Assembly (NCBI RefSeq): GCF_026340675.1
Contig: NZ_JAPEOX010000002.1
Span: forward strand, 558,001-622,000
Direction: 5' to 3'
Source: Streptomyces sp. NBC_01264
GTDB lineage: Bacteria; Actinomycetota; Actinomycetes; Streptomycetales; Streptomycetaceae
Length of the DNA stretch: 64,000 bases
The translations under genes and the position numbers were made by a program. Under the pieces are notes generated by a model. The model ran no database searches and was not told the DNA's origin. It worked only from the letters and a program-made list of their open reading frames with translations. This document shows, piece after piece, positions 36,636 through 45,759 of the stretch. How positions within the stretch are numbered: position 1 is the first letter of the stretch; each line of letters opens with the position of its first letter.

Positions 36636-37214
36636 TCAGGCCCCGCCCGCCCCGCCGGCCCAGAACGGCCGGGCCAGGAGGGCCGCGGCACGCACCGCCG
36701 CCCCGTCCAGGACCAGGGCCGCGTCCCGCAGCCCCCGTTCCGGCCAGGCGCACGACACCGTGAGCGGGCCGGGCGGCGGCAGCGGCCAGGTCCACAGCGT
36801 CATGCGTACGTCCCCGCCGCCCTCCGGGCCGCCCCAGGAGCCCTCGTACCCGCTGACGACCATCGTCGGTCCCCGCCCGTCCCGCAGCCCGGTGTCGTCG
36901 TCCTGCACCACGACACCGCCGTCGCCGAGCCGGAGGCGGAAGGCCGGCCACGCGGGCCCGGCGGGTTCCGTGAGGTCGGGAGCCGGCCCGTCCGGGGCCG
37001 GGGGCCCGCCGGGGGGTGAGGACGCGCCGCGCGCGTGGGCCTCCACCTCGATCTCCAGCCCGGCCGGGTAGGCCAGGACGTGCCGGGCCACCACCACGAC
37101 CCCGTCCGTCCGGCCGATCACCGCCGGCCCCGCGACGTGTCCACCCATCATCCGCGGCGGCGCGTGCCACTCGGGCGGATCGTACGCACTTCCCCTGTCC
37201 GGATCCTCAAGCAC
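36636..37214 (-). CDS. Conserved hypothetical protein, Streptomyces-type
   Basis: 192 residues from GTG 37214 (an open frame continues upstream to 37451, but that part is basic and unlike protein). The sequence begins LEDPDRGSAYDPPEWHAPPRMMGGHVAGPAVIGRTDGVVVVARHVLAYP, then alternates strand-like segments with Pro/Gly-rich linkers. No signal peptide, membrane segment or catalytic motif was recognised. It is convergent with the ROK gene across about 120 bases that hold several GC-rich foldbacks. Function unknown. Confidence 0.6.
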   Translation of the reverse strand: MLEDPDRGSAYDPPEWHAPPRMMGGHVAGPAVIGRTDGVVVVARHVLAYPAGLEIEVEAHARGASSPPGGPPAPDGPAPDLTEPAGPAWPAFRLRLGDGGVVVQDDDTGLRDGRGPTMVVSGYEGSWGGPEGGGDVRMTLWTWPLPPPGPLTVSCAWPERGLRDAALVLDGAAVRAAALLARPFWAGGAGGA

Positions 37215-37383
37215 GGGCAGAGCGTAGCCGGTTGGGGGCCGCGCGGGTGGGGCGAAGGAGAAGGCGACCTCGGACCCTGCCCAGTCGGCCCGACCGGCCA
37301 CGCAAGTCTTCGGTGTCTGTTCACTCCCCCGTGACCTGCATCTTCCCGGCGGGAGGCGGAGCGCCCGGTCGAATGATCGAAGC

Positions 37384-37399
37384 AAAGGTCTGGACCACT
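37384..37399. promoter_or_regulatory. DasR-box-like (dre) site 1
   Basis: AAAGGTCTGGACCACT agrees at 13 of 16 positions with the dre consensus recalled as ACTGGTCTAGACCACT, the operator of the GlcNAc-responsive GntR regulator DasR. Located 126 bases upstream of the synthase start. Confidence 0.5.
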
Positions 37400-37450
37400 T
37401 GAGATGCGCCAATCCCGTGGCCGATTGAACGTGTTGGCCGCGCGGAAACA

Positions 37451-37466
37451 ATTGGTCTATACCTCT
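37451..37466. promoter_or_regulatory. DasR-box-like (dre) site 2
   Basis: ATTGGTCTATACCTCT agrees at 13 of 16 positions with the same recalled consensus. It ends 58 bases before the synthase start codon, so binding could block the promoter. Spacing to site 1 is 67 bases centre to centre. Confidence 0.5.
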
Positions 37467-37524
37467 GACGCTATGGTGGCCATGGCCATCTGAAACGGTC
37501 GCATAAACAGCCGTGGGGTGCTTT

Positions 37525-39249
37525 ATGACCTTGTTTCATCTTCCGCAACCTCCTTCCGACGAAGAGCTCTACTGGTACTTCGGCCCGCAACGACGCTGGG
37601 TCCTGATCAGCACGAGCCTCGCCTTCGTCTTCACCGCGGCGACCATGTTCACCTTCGCGCTGCGCACTCCGGCCCTGTGGGCCTTCCTCGCCGTGCTCGG
37701 GCTCAACCTCGTCGCCCTCGTCCTGTCCTCGGTGAACAGCCTGCGCCAGCGCAGGCTGACCCGGCCCTCGCACGAGGTGCTCGTCCGCGCCTGGCAGCCC
37801 GCCCGACTGCCCGGCGTGGACCTCTACTTGCCGACCTGCGGCGAGCCGCTCCCCGTCCTGGACAACGCCTACCGCGCGGTCTCGGCCGTCGACTGGCCCG
37901 GGGCGCTGACCACTTGGGTCCTCGACGACGCCGACCGTCCCGAAGTCGCCTCGCTGGCGGCCTCGTACGGGTACGAATACGTCGTACGGCCCGACCGGGG
38001 GTACCTGAAGAAGGCCGGCAACCTCAATCACGCACTGACCCTGAGCGGCGCCGAGTTCATCGCCATCCTCGACGCCGACTTCGCGCCCCGGCCGGACTTC
38101 CTGCGCCACCTCGTGCCCTATCTGGCCGACCCGGCGGTCGGGATCGTCCAGAGCCCGCAGTGCTTCGACACCGACGGGTCCATGGGGTGGATCCAGCGGG
38201 CCGCGGGCTCCGCCCAGGAGTGGTTCTTCCGCTGGATCCAGCCGTCCCGGGACGCGAGCGACGCCGCCATCTGCTGCGGCAGCAACGCCGTCTACCGGCG
38301 CGCCGCCATCGACCTGGCCGGCGGCTTCGCCCGCCTCGACCACAGCGAGGACCTGTACACCGGCCTCGCCCTGCACGCCCAGGGGTTCCGCACCCTGTAC
38401 GTGCCGGTTCTGGTCGCCAAGGGCACCTCCCCCGACGAGGTCACCTCCTTCGTCAACCAGCAGTACCGGTGGGCGATGGGCAACCTCCACCTCCTCACCA
38501 CGCCCGTCTTGCGGGGCATGGGCGCGCCCTGGCGGATGCGGCTGTGCTTCTACGAGGGCGTCGTCGGCTACCTGGCCGCCGCCGTCAACACCTTCGCGGC
38601 GCCGCTGCCGCCCCTGGTGATGATGTTCTGGTACCCGGACGACATCCGGCCCTGGCACGTCCTGCCGCTGCTCGCCCCGCTCTGGCTCTGGCACGTGCTG
38701 CTCCCGCGGATCAGCAGGACCCGCTGGCGGGTGGAGGTGATCCGGGCGAACGTCCTGACGAGCGTCGCGGCCGCCACCGCCTTCCTGCACACGCTGCGCG
38801 GCCGCAGCGCCGACTGGGTGCCCACCGGCACCAGGGGCCCGGCCCGTTCCGGCGGGATGGCCCGCCGGGTGGTGGGCGTCTCGCTGCTCTGGCTGGTCCT
38901 GTCCAACGGCGCCGCCGCCGCGGGTCTGGCGCTGGCCGTGGCCCGCAACGGCTGGGAGCCCAACTGGGGGCTGCTTCTCTACTTCCTGGTGCAGTGCCAG
39001 ATCAACGGGCCGCTGGTCCGGGACCTGTTCACCGAGCTTCGGCCGGCGGCGCTCGCCGGGAAGCCCGCCACGGCCGCCACTCCGGCCGGCGGCCGTCGCC
39101 CCGGTCTCGGACGGGCCCCCGCCAGCCGCTCCCGCACGGGCGTCCTGCCGCGCCGCTGGCCCGAGACCCTCGCCGCCTCGGCGGTGCTCCTGCTCACCGG
39201 CCTGCTGGCATCCGGGTGGGTCAACCCCATGCTTCCCTGGCTGAGTTGA
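37525..39249 (+). CDS. Membrane GT2 polysaccharide synthase (cellulose-synthase-like)
   Basis: 574 residues from ATG 37525 (GTG 37513 would add four). Two membrane segments precede a GT-A domain with the processive GT2 motifs: D-D-A-D at 134-137, Asp183-Ala-Asp185, Glu275-Asp276 (HSEDLYTG), and Gln312-x-x-Arg315-Trp316 (QQYRW). Several membrane segments follow. No PilZ domain was seen, so c-di-GMP control as in BcsA is not indicated. It should polymerise a beta-glycan from a UDP- or GDP-sugar and extrude it. The acyltransferase-SGNH-GH16 gene begins 17 bases after its stop. No GlxA-type copper oxidase is adjacent, unlike the known cslA locus. Confidence 0.9.
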   Translation: MTLFHLPQPPSDEELYWYFGPQRRWVLISTSLAFVFTAATMFTFALRTPALWAFLAVLGLNLVALVLSSVNSLRQRRLTRPSHEVLVRAWQPARLPGVDLYLPTCGEPLPVLDNAYRAVSAVDWPGALTTWVLDDADRPEVASLAASYGYEYVVRPDRGYLKKAGNLNHALTLSGAEFIAILDADFAPRPDFLRHLVPYLADPAVGIVQSPQCFDTDGSMGWIQRAAGSAQEWFFRWIQPSRDASDAAICCGSNAVYRRAAIDLAGGFARLDHSEDLYTGLALHAQGFRTLYVPVLVAKGTSPDEVTSFVNQQYRWAMGNLHLLTTPVLRGMGAPWRMRLCFYEGVVGYLAAAVNTFAAPLPPLVMMFWYPDDIRPWHVLPLLAPLWLWHVLLPRISRTRWRVEVIRANVLTSVAAATAFLHTLRGRSADWVPTGTRGPARSGGMARRVVGVSLLWLVLSNGAAAAGLALAVARNGWEPNWGLLLYFLVQCQINGPLVRDLFTELRPAALAGKPATAATPAGGRRPGLGRAPASRSRTGVLPRRWPETLAASAVLLLTGLLASGWVNPMLPWLS

Positions 39250-39266
39250 AAGGCTTCACGACCACC

Positions 39267-42200
39267 ATGCACTCCCCCGTCCCCGTCCCCTCTCCCCCGG
39301 CCTCCCCCGCACCACCTCCCGAACCGCCCGCCCCGGCCCGCTCCGGCGGGGAGTCCGGGCCCAGCCCGCACCGCTCCGCCTTCCGGCCCGACATCGAGGG
39401 GCTGCGCGCCGTCGCCGTCCTCGCGGTCCTCGCCTTCCACGCCGGGGTTCCGGGGCTCGCGGGCGGATTCGTCGGCGTGGACGTCTTCTTCGTCGTGTCC
39501 GGCTACCTCATCACCGGCCTGCTCGTCCGCGAGGCGATCACCACCGGCCGGATCCGGCTCCTGGACTTCTTCTCCCGGCGGGCCCGCCGGCTCCTGCCCT
39601 CCGCGGCCGTCGTGCTCGGTACGGTGGCGCTGGCCGGGGCCTGGCTGACCGTACCGCTGCGCCGCGCCGACCTGGAGCACGACGTGGTCGCGGCGGCGCT
39701 CTCCGTCGCCAACTGGCGGTTCGTCGCCCAGCGGACCGACTACCTCGCCGCCGGGCACGAGCAGAGCCCGCTGCTGCACTTCTGGTCCCTCGCCGTCGAG
39801 GAGCAGTTCTACCTCGTCTGGGCGCCGCTGCTCGCCCTGATCGTGCTCGGCGCGGCCCGGGCCGTACGCCGGGGCCGCGCCGTGCGCGCCGCCGTGGCGC
39901 TGGCCGCCGTACCGCTGGTGCTCGCGTCGTTCGCGCTGTCCCTTCGCTGGACGGACCACTCCGCCTCCCTCGCGTACCTCGCCACGCCCTCGCGGGTCTG
40001 GCAGTTCGGGGTCGGGGCGCTGGTGGCCCTGCTGCCCTGGCACCTGATGCGCGGGCCGCGCCCGCTGCGGCTGCTCTGCGGCTGGGCCGGGGGCGCGGCG
40101 ATCGTCTGGAGCGCCGTCGCGTACGACGCGGCCACGCCCTATCCCGGCTACGCGGCCCTGGTGCCGACCCTCGGGGCGGCCGCCGTGATCCTCGCCGCGA
40201 TACCCGGCCGGGGCGAGCGCAGCTCGCCGGGCGGCTACGGGATCGGCCTGCTCCTCGCGGGGCGGGCTCCCCGGGCGGTGGGTCGGCTCTCCTACACCCT
40301 GTACCTGTGGCACTGGCCGGTGCTCGTCCTCGCCGAGGCCCGCTTCGGGCCCCAGGACTGGCCGGTGAAGGCGGCGCTCACGCTGGCCGCCGCACTGCCC
40401 GCCTACGCCACCATGCGCTGGGTCGAGCAGCCGCTGCGCCGCAGCCGTACCGTCTCCGAACTCCCGCGCCGGGGGCTGTCGGTGGGCGTCACGGCGGTGG
40501 TCCTGCCGGTGGTCCTCGCGCTCGTGGTGGGGACCACCACGCTGAACCTGCTGGGTCCCGCCACGCCCGTCCAGCTGAGCGGCCTGCCCCCGGGCGCCGT
40601 CTCCGGCCCGAACCTGCTCGCCCGTACGGGTTCCGCACCGCTGGGGCCGGGCCCCGTGGTGCCCGGCCCCGCCCAGGCCCGGGCGGACTTCCCGCCGGAC
40701 GGGGCCTGCGAGGTGGCGCCGGCCGTGACCCGCAGCCCGGACTGCCTGTTCGGGGCGGTGGACAGCCCGGACCGGATCGTGCTGCTCGGCGATTCGCACG
40801 CGGGCCAGTGGTTCTCCGCGATGCTCGCCGTGGCCGCTCAACGCGGCTGGTCGCTGCAGGAGTTGGTGAAGCAGGGCTGCCCCCTGCCGCAGCTCGCGGT
40901 GGACAGCCCCCAGCTCGGCCGCGCCTACCGGGAGTGCGACACCTGGCGCGCCGACACCCTGGACCGGCTGCGGCGGCAGCCGAAGCCGCGGCTCATCGTG
41001 ATCTCCTCACTCAACCGCTACACCGCCGATTCCGAACTCCTCTCCCAAGCCTGGGAGAAGACCCTCGAACCCCTGCGGGCGATCGGTGCGCCGATCGTCT
41101 ACATCGAGGACACGCCCGTACCGGGTACGGACGTCCCCGCGTGCGTGTCCGGCAGCCCCGGGGATCCCGCCGCCTGCGCGTTCAGCCGTACGGACTCCCG
41201 GCAGCCCGATCCGCTGGCCCGGCGGATCGCCTCCGGCGCCCTGCCCGGCGTACGCGCCGTGAGCGTGAACCCGGTGCTGTGCCCGGGCGACGGGCCGACC
41301 TGCCCGGCCGTGCTGGACCGCATCATGCTCTACCGGGACGACGCCCACCTGACCAACGTGGCGGTCGTCGTCCTGACCCCGCGGCTCGAGCGGCTGCTCA
41401 CGGACTCCGGGGCGCTGCCCGCCGTGGGCGCATCCGCCACCTCACCCGGGGAGGCCCGGCCTGCGGGGTGGGCCGAGCTGTTCCGGGACGAGTTCGACGG
41501 TCCCGCCGGCAGCCCGCCGTCCTCCACGAACTGGCTGCACGACACGGGCACGTGCTATCCGGGATGCCCCGCGGCCCAGTGGGGCACGGGTGAGATCGAG
41601 ACGATGACCGACTCGACCGACAACGTGCGTCTCGACGGCAAGGGCGCGCTGGAGATCGTCCCCACCCGTACGGACGGCGCGTGGAAGTCGGGCCGCATCG
41701 AGACCCGGCGCTCTGACTTCGCTCCCCCGGCCGGCGGGACCCTGCGGATCGAGGCCTCGATCGCGCTGCCCGAGGTGACCGGCGCGAAGGCCGCGGGCTA
41801 CTGGCCGGCGTTCTGGACCCTCGGGGCGCCGCTGCGCGACGGGTACACGGGCTGGCCGGGCGTCGGGGAGCTCGACATCATGGAATCGGTCAACGGCCGG
41901 GACAGCGTCTTCGCGACCATGCACTGCGGAACCCTCGAAGGCGGCCCCTGCCGGGAGCCGGCGGGCCTGAGCTCGGGCCCGCGGCCGTGCGGGGACTGCC
42001 GTACGGGCTTCCACGCGTACGCCGTCGAGGTCGATCTCTCCCCGGGCGCCGAGGAGGTGCGCTGGTACCTGGACGGCCGCGTGCACCACCGGGTGGCCGC
42101 CTCCGGGATGGACCCGGACACCTGGAAGCGGGCGGTGGACCACGGCCTCTTCCTGATCCTCAACGTGGCCGTCGGCGGCAGCCTCCCCCTGGCCGACGGC

Positions 42201-42275
42201 GCGACCCCGGGCCCGGCCACCGAACCGGGCCACCCGATGCGGGTCGACCGGGTGACGGTGTCCACGCGGGGGTGA
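39267..42275 (+). CDS. Acyltransferase-3 / SGNH / GH16 three-domain fusion
   Basis: 1,002 residues from ATG 39267 (GAAAGG upstream). After a Pro-rich N-terminus, residues ~37-400 are an OafA-type membrane acyltransferase (FRPDIEGLRAVAVLAVLAFHAGVPG, FFVVSGYLIT, FWSLAVEEQFYLVW, YTLYLWHWPVLV). A C-terminal membrane segment (~412-432) precedes an SGNH domain (~490-715) with GDSHAGQWF (Asp509-Ser510-His511) and DDAHLTN (Asp692, His694). Residues ~735-1000 are a GH16 glucanase-like domain with the catalytic E-L-D-I-M-E (Glu868, Asp870, Glu873). Predicted topology places SGNH and GH16 outside the membrane. Inference: acylates and trims the polymer made by the preceding synthase. Confidence 0.9.
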   Translation: MHSPVPVPSPPASPAPPPEPPAPARSGGESGPSPHRSAFRPDIEGLRAVAVLAVLAFHAGVPGLAGGFVGVDVFFVVSGYLITGLLVREAITTGRIRLLDFFSRRARRLLPSAAVVLGTVALAGAWLTVPLRRADLEHDVVAAALSVANWRFVAQRTDYLAAGHEQSPLLHFWSLAVEEQFYLVWAPLLALIVLGAARAVRRGRAVRAAVALAAVPLVLASFALSLRWTDHSASLAYLATPSRVWQFGVGALVALLPWHLMRGPRPLRLLCGWAGGAAIVWSAVAYDAATPYPGYAALVPTLGAAAVILAAIPGRGERSSPGGYGIGLLLAGRAPRAVGRLSYTLYLWHWPVLVLAEARFGPQDWPVKAALTLAAALPAYATMRWVEQPLRRSRTVSELPRRGLSVGVTAVVLPVVLALVVGTTTLNLLGPATPVQLSGLPPGAVSGPNLLARTGSAPLGPGPVVPGPAQARADFPPDGACEVAPAVTRSPDCLFGAVDSPDRIVLLGDSHAGQWFSAMLAVAAQRGWSLQELVKQGCPLPQLAVDSPQLGRAYRECDTWRADTLDRLRRQPKPRLIVISSLNRYTADSELLSQAWEKTLEPLRAIGAPIVYIEDTPVPGTDVPACVSGSPGDPAACAFSRTDSRQPDPLARRIASGALPGVRAVSVNPVLCPGDGPTCPAVLDRIMLYRDDAHLTNVAVVVLTPRLERLLTDSGALPAVGASATSPGEARPAGWAELFRDEFDGPAGSPPSSTNWLHDTGTCYPGCPAAQWGTGEIETMTDSTDNVRLDGKGALEIVPTRTDGAWKSGRIETRRSDFAPPAGGTLRIEASIALPEVTGAKAAGYWPAFWTLGAPLRDGYTGWPGVGELDIMESVNGRDSVFATMHCGTLEGGPCREPAGLSSGPRPCGDCRTGFHAYAVEVDLSPGAEEVRWYLDGRVHHRVAASGMDPDTWKRAVDHGLFLILNVAVGGSLPLADGATPGPATEPGHPMRVDRVTVSTRG

Positions 42276-42583
42276 GGTGTCAGTCCGATCCGAAGCCCCG
42301 GAAGGTTCCTGACGCGTCAGCCGCCTCTGCGTGCTCCGCGAAGTACATGCTTCGCGAGGCCGAGGTTGGCCGAGGCGTCGGGAAACCAGCGGGCCGGGGC
42401 CCTGAACGTCCGCCCGGGTTCGATCCAGAGGTTCACGGCCAGGAGCGGGTGGGCGGGGTCGGCCGTCGCACGCCGCCCCGGAGCCGCCGGCGGGGTCTGC
42501 GCGCCGGCGGGGCTGGCCGCCGGGCGTGCCCCGTCCGGCGAGGTCTGGCCCACCCCGGCCGGGAAGGGTGGGACAGTGGAGGC
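42276..42583. other. Interval with a possible short gene remnant
   Basis: Between the fusion gene stop and the YedK-like gene. On the minus strand, a stop at 42317 ends a frame reading HPLLAVNLWIEPGRTFRAP and ARWFPDASANLGLAKHVLRG, which looks protein-like for about 45 codons but has no start or family I can name. GGAG (42578-42581) and ATG 42584 of the next gene lie at the right edge. Confidence 0.3.
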
Positions 42584-43312
42584 ATGTGTGGTCGATACGC
42601 CTCCTCCCGTGCGCCGGAAGACCTCGCCGGGCTCTTCGATGCCCGGCTCGATCCGGGCCTGGCTCTGGGGCCTTCCTGGAACGTCGCGCCCACCGACGAC
42701 GTGTGGGCGGTCCTGGAGCGCGCCGACCGGGACACCGGGGAGCTCGGGCGGCAGCTGCGTCCGGTGCGGTGGGGGCTGGTGCCGTCCTGGGCCAAGGACC
42801 CGGCCGTGGGATCGCGGATGATCAACGCGCGGGTGGAGACCGTCCACGAGAAGCCCGCCTACCGGCGGGCCCTGGCCAAACGCCGCTGCCTGCTGCCCGC
42901 GGACGGCTTCTTCGAGTGGGTCGCCGTACCCGCCACCGGATCGGCCAAGGCCTACAAGCAGCCCTACTTCATCCGCCCCGAAACCGGCTCCGTCATGGCC
43001 ATGGCCGGTCTGTACGAGTTCTGGCGCGACCCCTCCGCCGCCGACCGGGACGATCCGGACGCCTGGCTCACCACGGCCACGATCATCACCACCGAGGCCA
43101 CCGACGCGGCCGGCCGCATCCATCCCCGGATGCCGCTCGCCCTCGACCCCGGCGACTACGAGGCCTGGCTCGACCCCTCGCACGAGGACACGTCGGATCT
43201 CCGTGCCCTGCTCCACACCCCCGCCGACGGGCGGCTCGCGGTGACCGCGGTCTCCACCGCCGTCAACAGCGTCCGCAACAACGGCCCCCACCTCATCGAT
43301 CCCACCGGCTGA
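42584..43312 (+). CDS. SOS-response-associated peptidase, YedK/HMCES family
   Basis: 242 residues. Met1 is followed by the nucleophile Cys2 (MCGRYASS), and the other SRAP-site residues are visible: Asn in INARVETV, Glu in GFFEW, and His in RIHPRMPLAL. Family knowledge: the exposed Cys2 forms a thiazolidine crosslink to abasic sites in single-stranded DNA and protects them. ATG 42584 is fixed by the need for Cys at position 2. It appears monocistronic; no LexA-type box was recognised upstream. Confidence 0.93.
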   Translation: MCGRYASSRAPEDLAGLFDARLDPGLALGPSWNVAPTDDVWAVLERADRDTGELGRQLRPVRWGLVPSWAKDPAVGSRMINARVETVHEKPAYRRALAKRRCLLPADGFFEWVAVPATGSAKAYKQPYFIRPETGSVMAMAGLYEFWRDPSAADRDDPDAWLTTATIITTEATDAAGRIHPRMPLALDPGDYEAWLDPSHEDTSDLRALLHTPADGRLAVTAVSTAVNSVRNNGPHLIDPTG

Positions 43313-43638
43313 CGGCGACGTCCGACCGCACCGGCCGACCTCACCAGAACCCCGCATTGTCTCGGAAATTCGTACGACTCCGGGGGCTGATTTCGGGGTT
43401 TCCAACGGTTTGGCGGGACGATCCGGCATTTGGTGCCCGCCGCGCCCCGGCCGCTGCGATGCTTCCGCCGGTATCACTGGGCCGTCGTCCTTCCAACGGG
43501 CCCTGGAATACCGGCGAACGGGCGGCATCGCCGGGCGAAGCCGCGTTCCGGTTCGTCGTGCGGCAGCGTCCGGCCGCGGCTTCCCAGGAGTATGCGACTC
43601 CGGCCGCTGCCGGGCGGAGGCGAGAGGGGGAGACTTCG
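43313..43638. other. 326-base interval, no gene seen
   Basis: Separates the YedK-like gene from the secreted IPT/TIG protein gene. The last 20 bases carry a purine-rich ribosome site (GAGAGGGGGAGA) for ATG 43639. No repeat or clear promoter hexamer was recognised. Confidence 0.4.
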
Positions 43639-45468
43639 ATGTCTTCGACTGCTCTGTTACATGCTCCGCGTGCCCAGTGGCGGCGCCGCCTGCTGGCGGT
43701 GGCCGCGTCCTCGGCGCTGGCCGCGGGCGGCCTGACGGTTCTGGCGCCCCCGGCTGCGGCGGAGGGGGTGTGCGCCGCCCCGGTCCTGGTGGGTGCCACG
43801 ACCACGATCACCTGCTCCGCGGGGGGTTCCGGAAGCGTCACCGTACCCGAGGGCGTCGTGAGCGGTGTGGTGACCCTGGACGGCGCCGGGGGCGGGAACG
43901 CCGCCGACGGGACCGCCGGAGGCAAGGGCGCGCACCTCGTCGCGACCGTCCCCGCCACTCCCGGGCAGGTCTTCAACGTGACCGTCGGCCGGCGCGGTGC
44001 CACCGGCACGCCGAGCGTGCAGTTCGGCGTACCGGGATCCGGAGGCGCCCTCGTCGCGGTGACCACGGACACCAACGCACCGCTGCTGACGGCCGGTTCG
44101 GGCGGTGGGGCGGGCGGAGCGGGCATCGGCTCGCCCGCCTTCCGGGGAGCCGCCGGAGGTGACAGCGGCAGGGCGGGAGCCCATGGCAACGGCCTGGCCT
44201 CCGACGCCGAGGGCGGTACGGGCGGTGGCCCGGGCACCGACACGGCCGGCGGGGCGGCGGGGATCGGCGGCCCCGGCGCGGACAACGAGGGCCCGAACGG
44301 CTCCCCGGGCGCCTTCCCGAACGGCTCCGGCGGGGCCGCCGCCCAGGGCGTGTTCAGCCCGACGGGCGCCGGCGGCCGCGGCGGCGCCGGGTACGGCGGC
44401 GGAGGCCGGGGCGGGGCCGGCGGCAGATACGGCTCCACCGGTGGTGGCGGAGGGGGCGGTGGCGGAGGGTCCAGCCTGGTCTCCGGGACGGTTCCCGGCT
44501 CCGCGGTCACCCTGACCGACGGCACCAACGCCGGTGACGGGCGGATCGTATTCGCCTTCACCCTCCCGCCCACGGTCACCTCCGTCGGCCCGGCCGCCGG
44601 GCCCACGGCCGGCGGCACAGCCGTGACGGTCACCGGCACCAACCTGACCGGCGCCGCCCTCACCTTCGGTGCGGGCAACCCGGCCACCGACGTCACGTGC
44701 ACGGCGACCTCCTGCACCGCCACCGCGCCGTCCGGAACCGGCGCCGTGGACGTCCAGGCGACCACCGCCGGCGGCACCAGCGCCCCCTCCCCCGGCGGCA
44801 GGTACACCTACGTCCCCGTCCCCGTGGTGACCTCCCTCAGCCCGTCCACCGGCACGACGGCCGGCGGTACGGTCGTCACCGTCACCGGCACCGGCCTGGA
44901 CGGCGCCACCGCGATCACCTTCGGCCCCGGCAGCCCGGGCACCGGCCTCTCCTGCACCTCCACGGCCTGCACCGCCGCCGCGCCCGCCCACGGCGCGGGC
45001 CCCGTTGACGTCCAGGTCACCACGCCCGGCGGCACCAGCGCCGTGACCGGCGCGGGCCGGTACACGTACCAGCTCCCGCCCGCCGACATCGACGTGGACC
45101 TGACGGCGCAGCCCGGCCTCGGGCTGCTGGTCCCCTACCTCACCTACACCCTGACGGCCCGCAACACCGGTCCCGGTACGGTCACTTCGGCCACGGTCAC
45201 CGCGACCCTGCCGCCGGGCGCGTCCGCCAACACCCTGTCCCCGGGCTGCACGGCCGCCGGGTCCAGCGTGACCTGCTCCTACGGGACCATCGCCAACGGC
45301 GCCGCCGTCACCAGGACGTTCCGGGTACCGCTGGGGCTGCTCTCCCTGGGCCGCGTCTCGGTCTCCGCCACCCGTACGGCGTCCGCGCCGACCGACCCCA
45401 ACCCGCTCAACGACAGCGCGACCGCGAGCTGCACGGTCGTCTCCGTCCTCCTGGCCACCTGCCCCTGA
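43639..45468 (+). CDS. Secreted glycine-rich protein with IPT/TIG and DUF11-like domains
   Basis: 609 residues. A signal peptide (RRRLLAVAASSALAAGGLTVLAPPAAAEG) is followed by a beta domain (~42-115), a Gly-rich stretch (~115-300, with a run of ten Gly after GSTGG), two IPT/TIG domains (PPTVTSVGPAAGPTAGGTAVTVTG and PVVTSLSPSTGTTAGGTVVTVTG) and a DUF11-like repeat at the end (DIDVDLTAQPG ... LNDSATASC). No LPXTG or membrane anchor, so it is probably released or held non-covalently. Role unknown; adhesion or matrix assembly is possible given the polysaccharide genes upstream, but this is inference. Confidence 0.82.
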   Translation: MSSTALLHAPRAQWRRRLLAVAASSALAAGGLTVLAPPAAAEGVCAAPVLVGATTTITCSAGGSGSVTVPEGVVSGVVTLDGAGGGNAADGTAGGKGAHLVATVPATPGQVFNVTVGRRGATGTPSVQFGVPGSGGALVAVTTDTNAPLLTAGSGGGAGGAGIGSPAFRGAAGGDSGRAGAHGNGLASDAEGGTGGGPGTDTAGGAAGIGGPGADNEGPNGSPGAFPNGSGGAAAQGVFSPTGAGGRGGAGYGGGGRGGAGGRYGSTGGGGGGGGGGSSLVSGTVPGSAVTLTDGTNAGDGRIVFAFTLPPTVTSVGPAAGPTAGGTAVTVTGTNLTGAALTFGAGNPATDVTCTATSCTATAPSGTGAVDVQATTAGGTSAPSPGGRYTYVPVPVVTSLSPSTGTTAGGTVVTVTGTGLDGATAITFGPGSPGTGLSCTSTACTAAAPAHGAGPVDVQVTTPGGTSAVTGAGRYTYQLPPADIDVDLTAQPGLGLLVPYLTYTLTARNTGPGTVTSATVTATLPPGASANTLSPGCTAAGSSVTCSYGTIANGAAVTRTFRVPLGLLSLGRVSVSATRTASAPTDPNPLNDSATASCTVVSVLLATCP

Positions 45469-45533
45469 CCCCACACCTACCTCTGACCCCGCACCTGCGT
45501 CGCCCCCGACGGGACGCCCCGCACCCATGAAGG

Positions 45534-45568
45534 CCGCCGGCCCGCCTCGTCCCGAGGCGGGCCGGCGG
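45534..45568 (+). terminator. 16-bp perfect stem, 3-base loop
   Basis: Arms 45534-45549 (CCGCCGGCCCGCCTCG) and 45553-45568 with loop TCC, 65 bases after the IPT/TIG gene stop. Strong intrinsic-terminator-like hairpin. Confidence 0.75.
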
Positions 45569-45759
45569 TGTGTCCGGGCCGAGGTCAGGCGGGGTCGGCC
45601 GCGGCGAGCAGCCGGGGCGGGTCCTGCGGGCGGAGGAGGCGGACGGCCCGGCCGCGTAGCCGTCGAGGGGCCGGAAACCCGGTCGACAGCCCGGCCCCGG
45701 CACGGTGGGATGGCTGCGAACGTCCGCCGTCCGGAGCGGGCCGGGCACGGGAGCCGTTC

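Noticed and set aside
42317..42460. Protein-like 45-codon fragment on the minus strand before the YedK-like gene
   Set aside because: No start codon with a ribosome site and no family name; recorded only as a possible remnant in the interval entry.
45568..45759. Longer start (GTG 45568) for the phosphotransferase-like gene
   Set aside because: It overlaps a strong terminator hairpin and adds an Arg/Gly-rich segment unlike the family; TTG 45760 has a good ribosome site.
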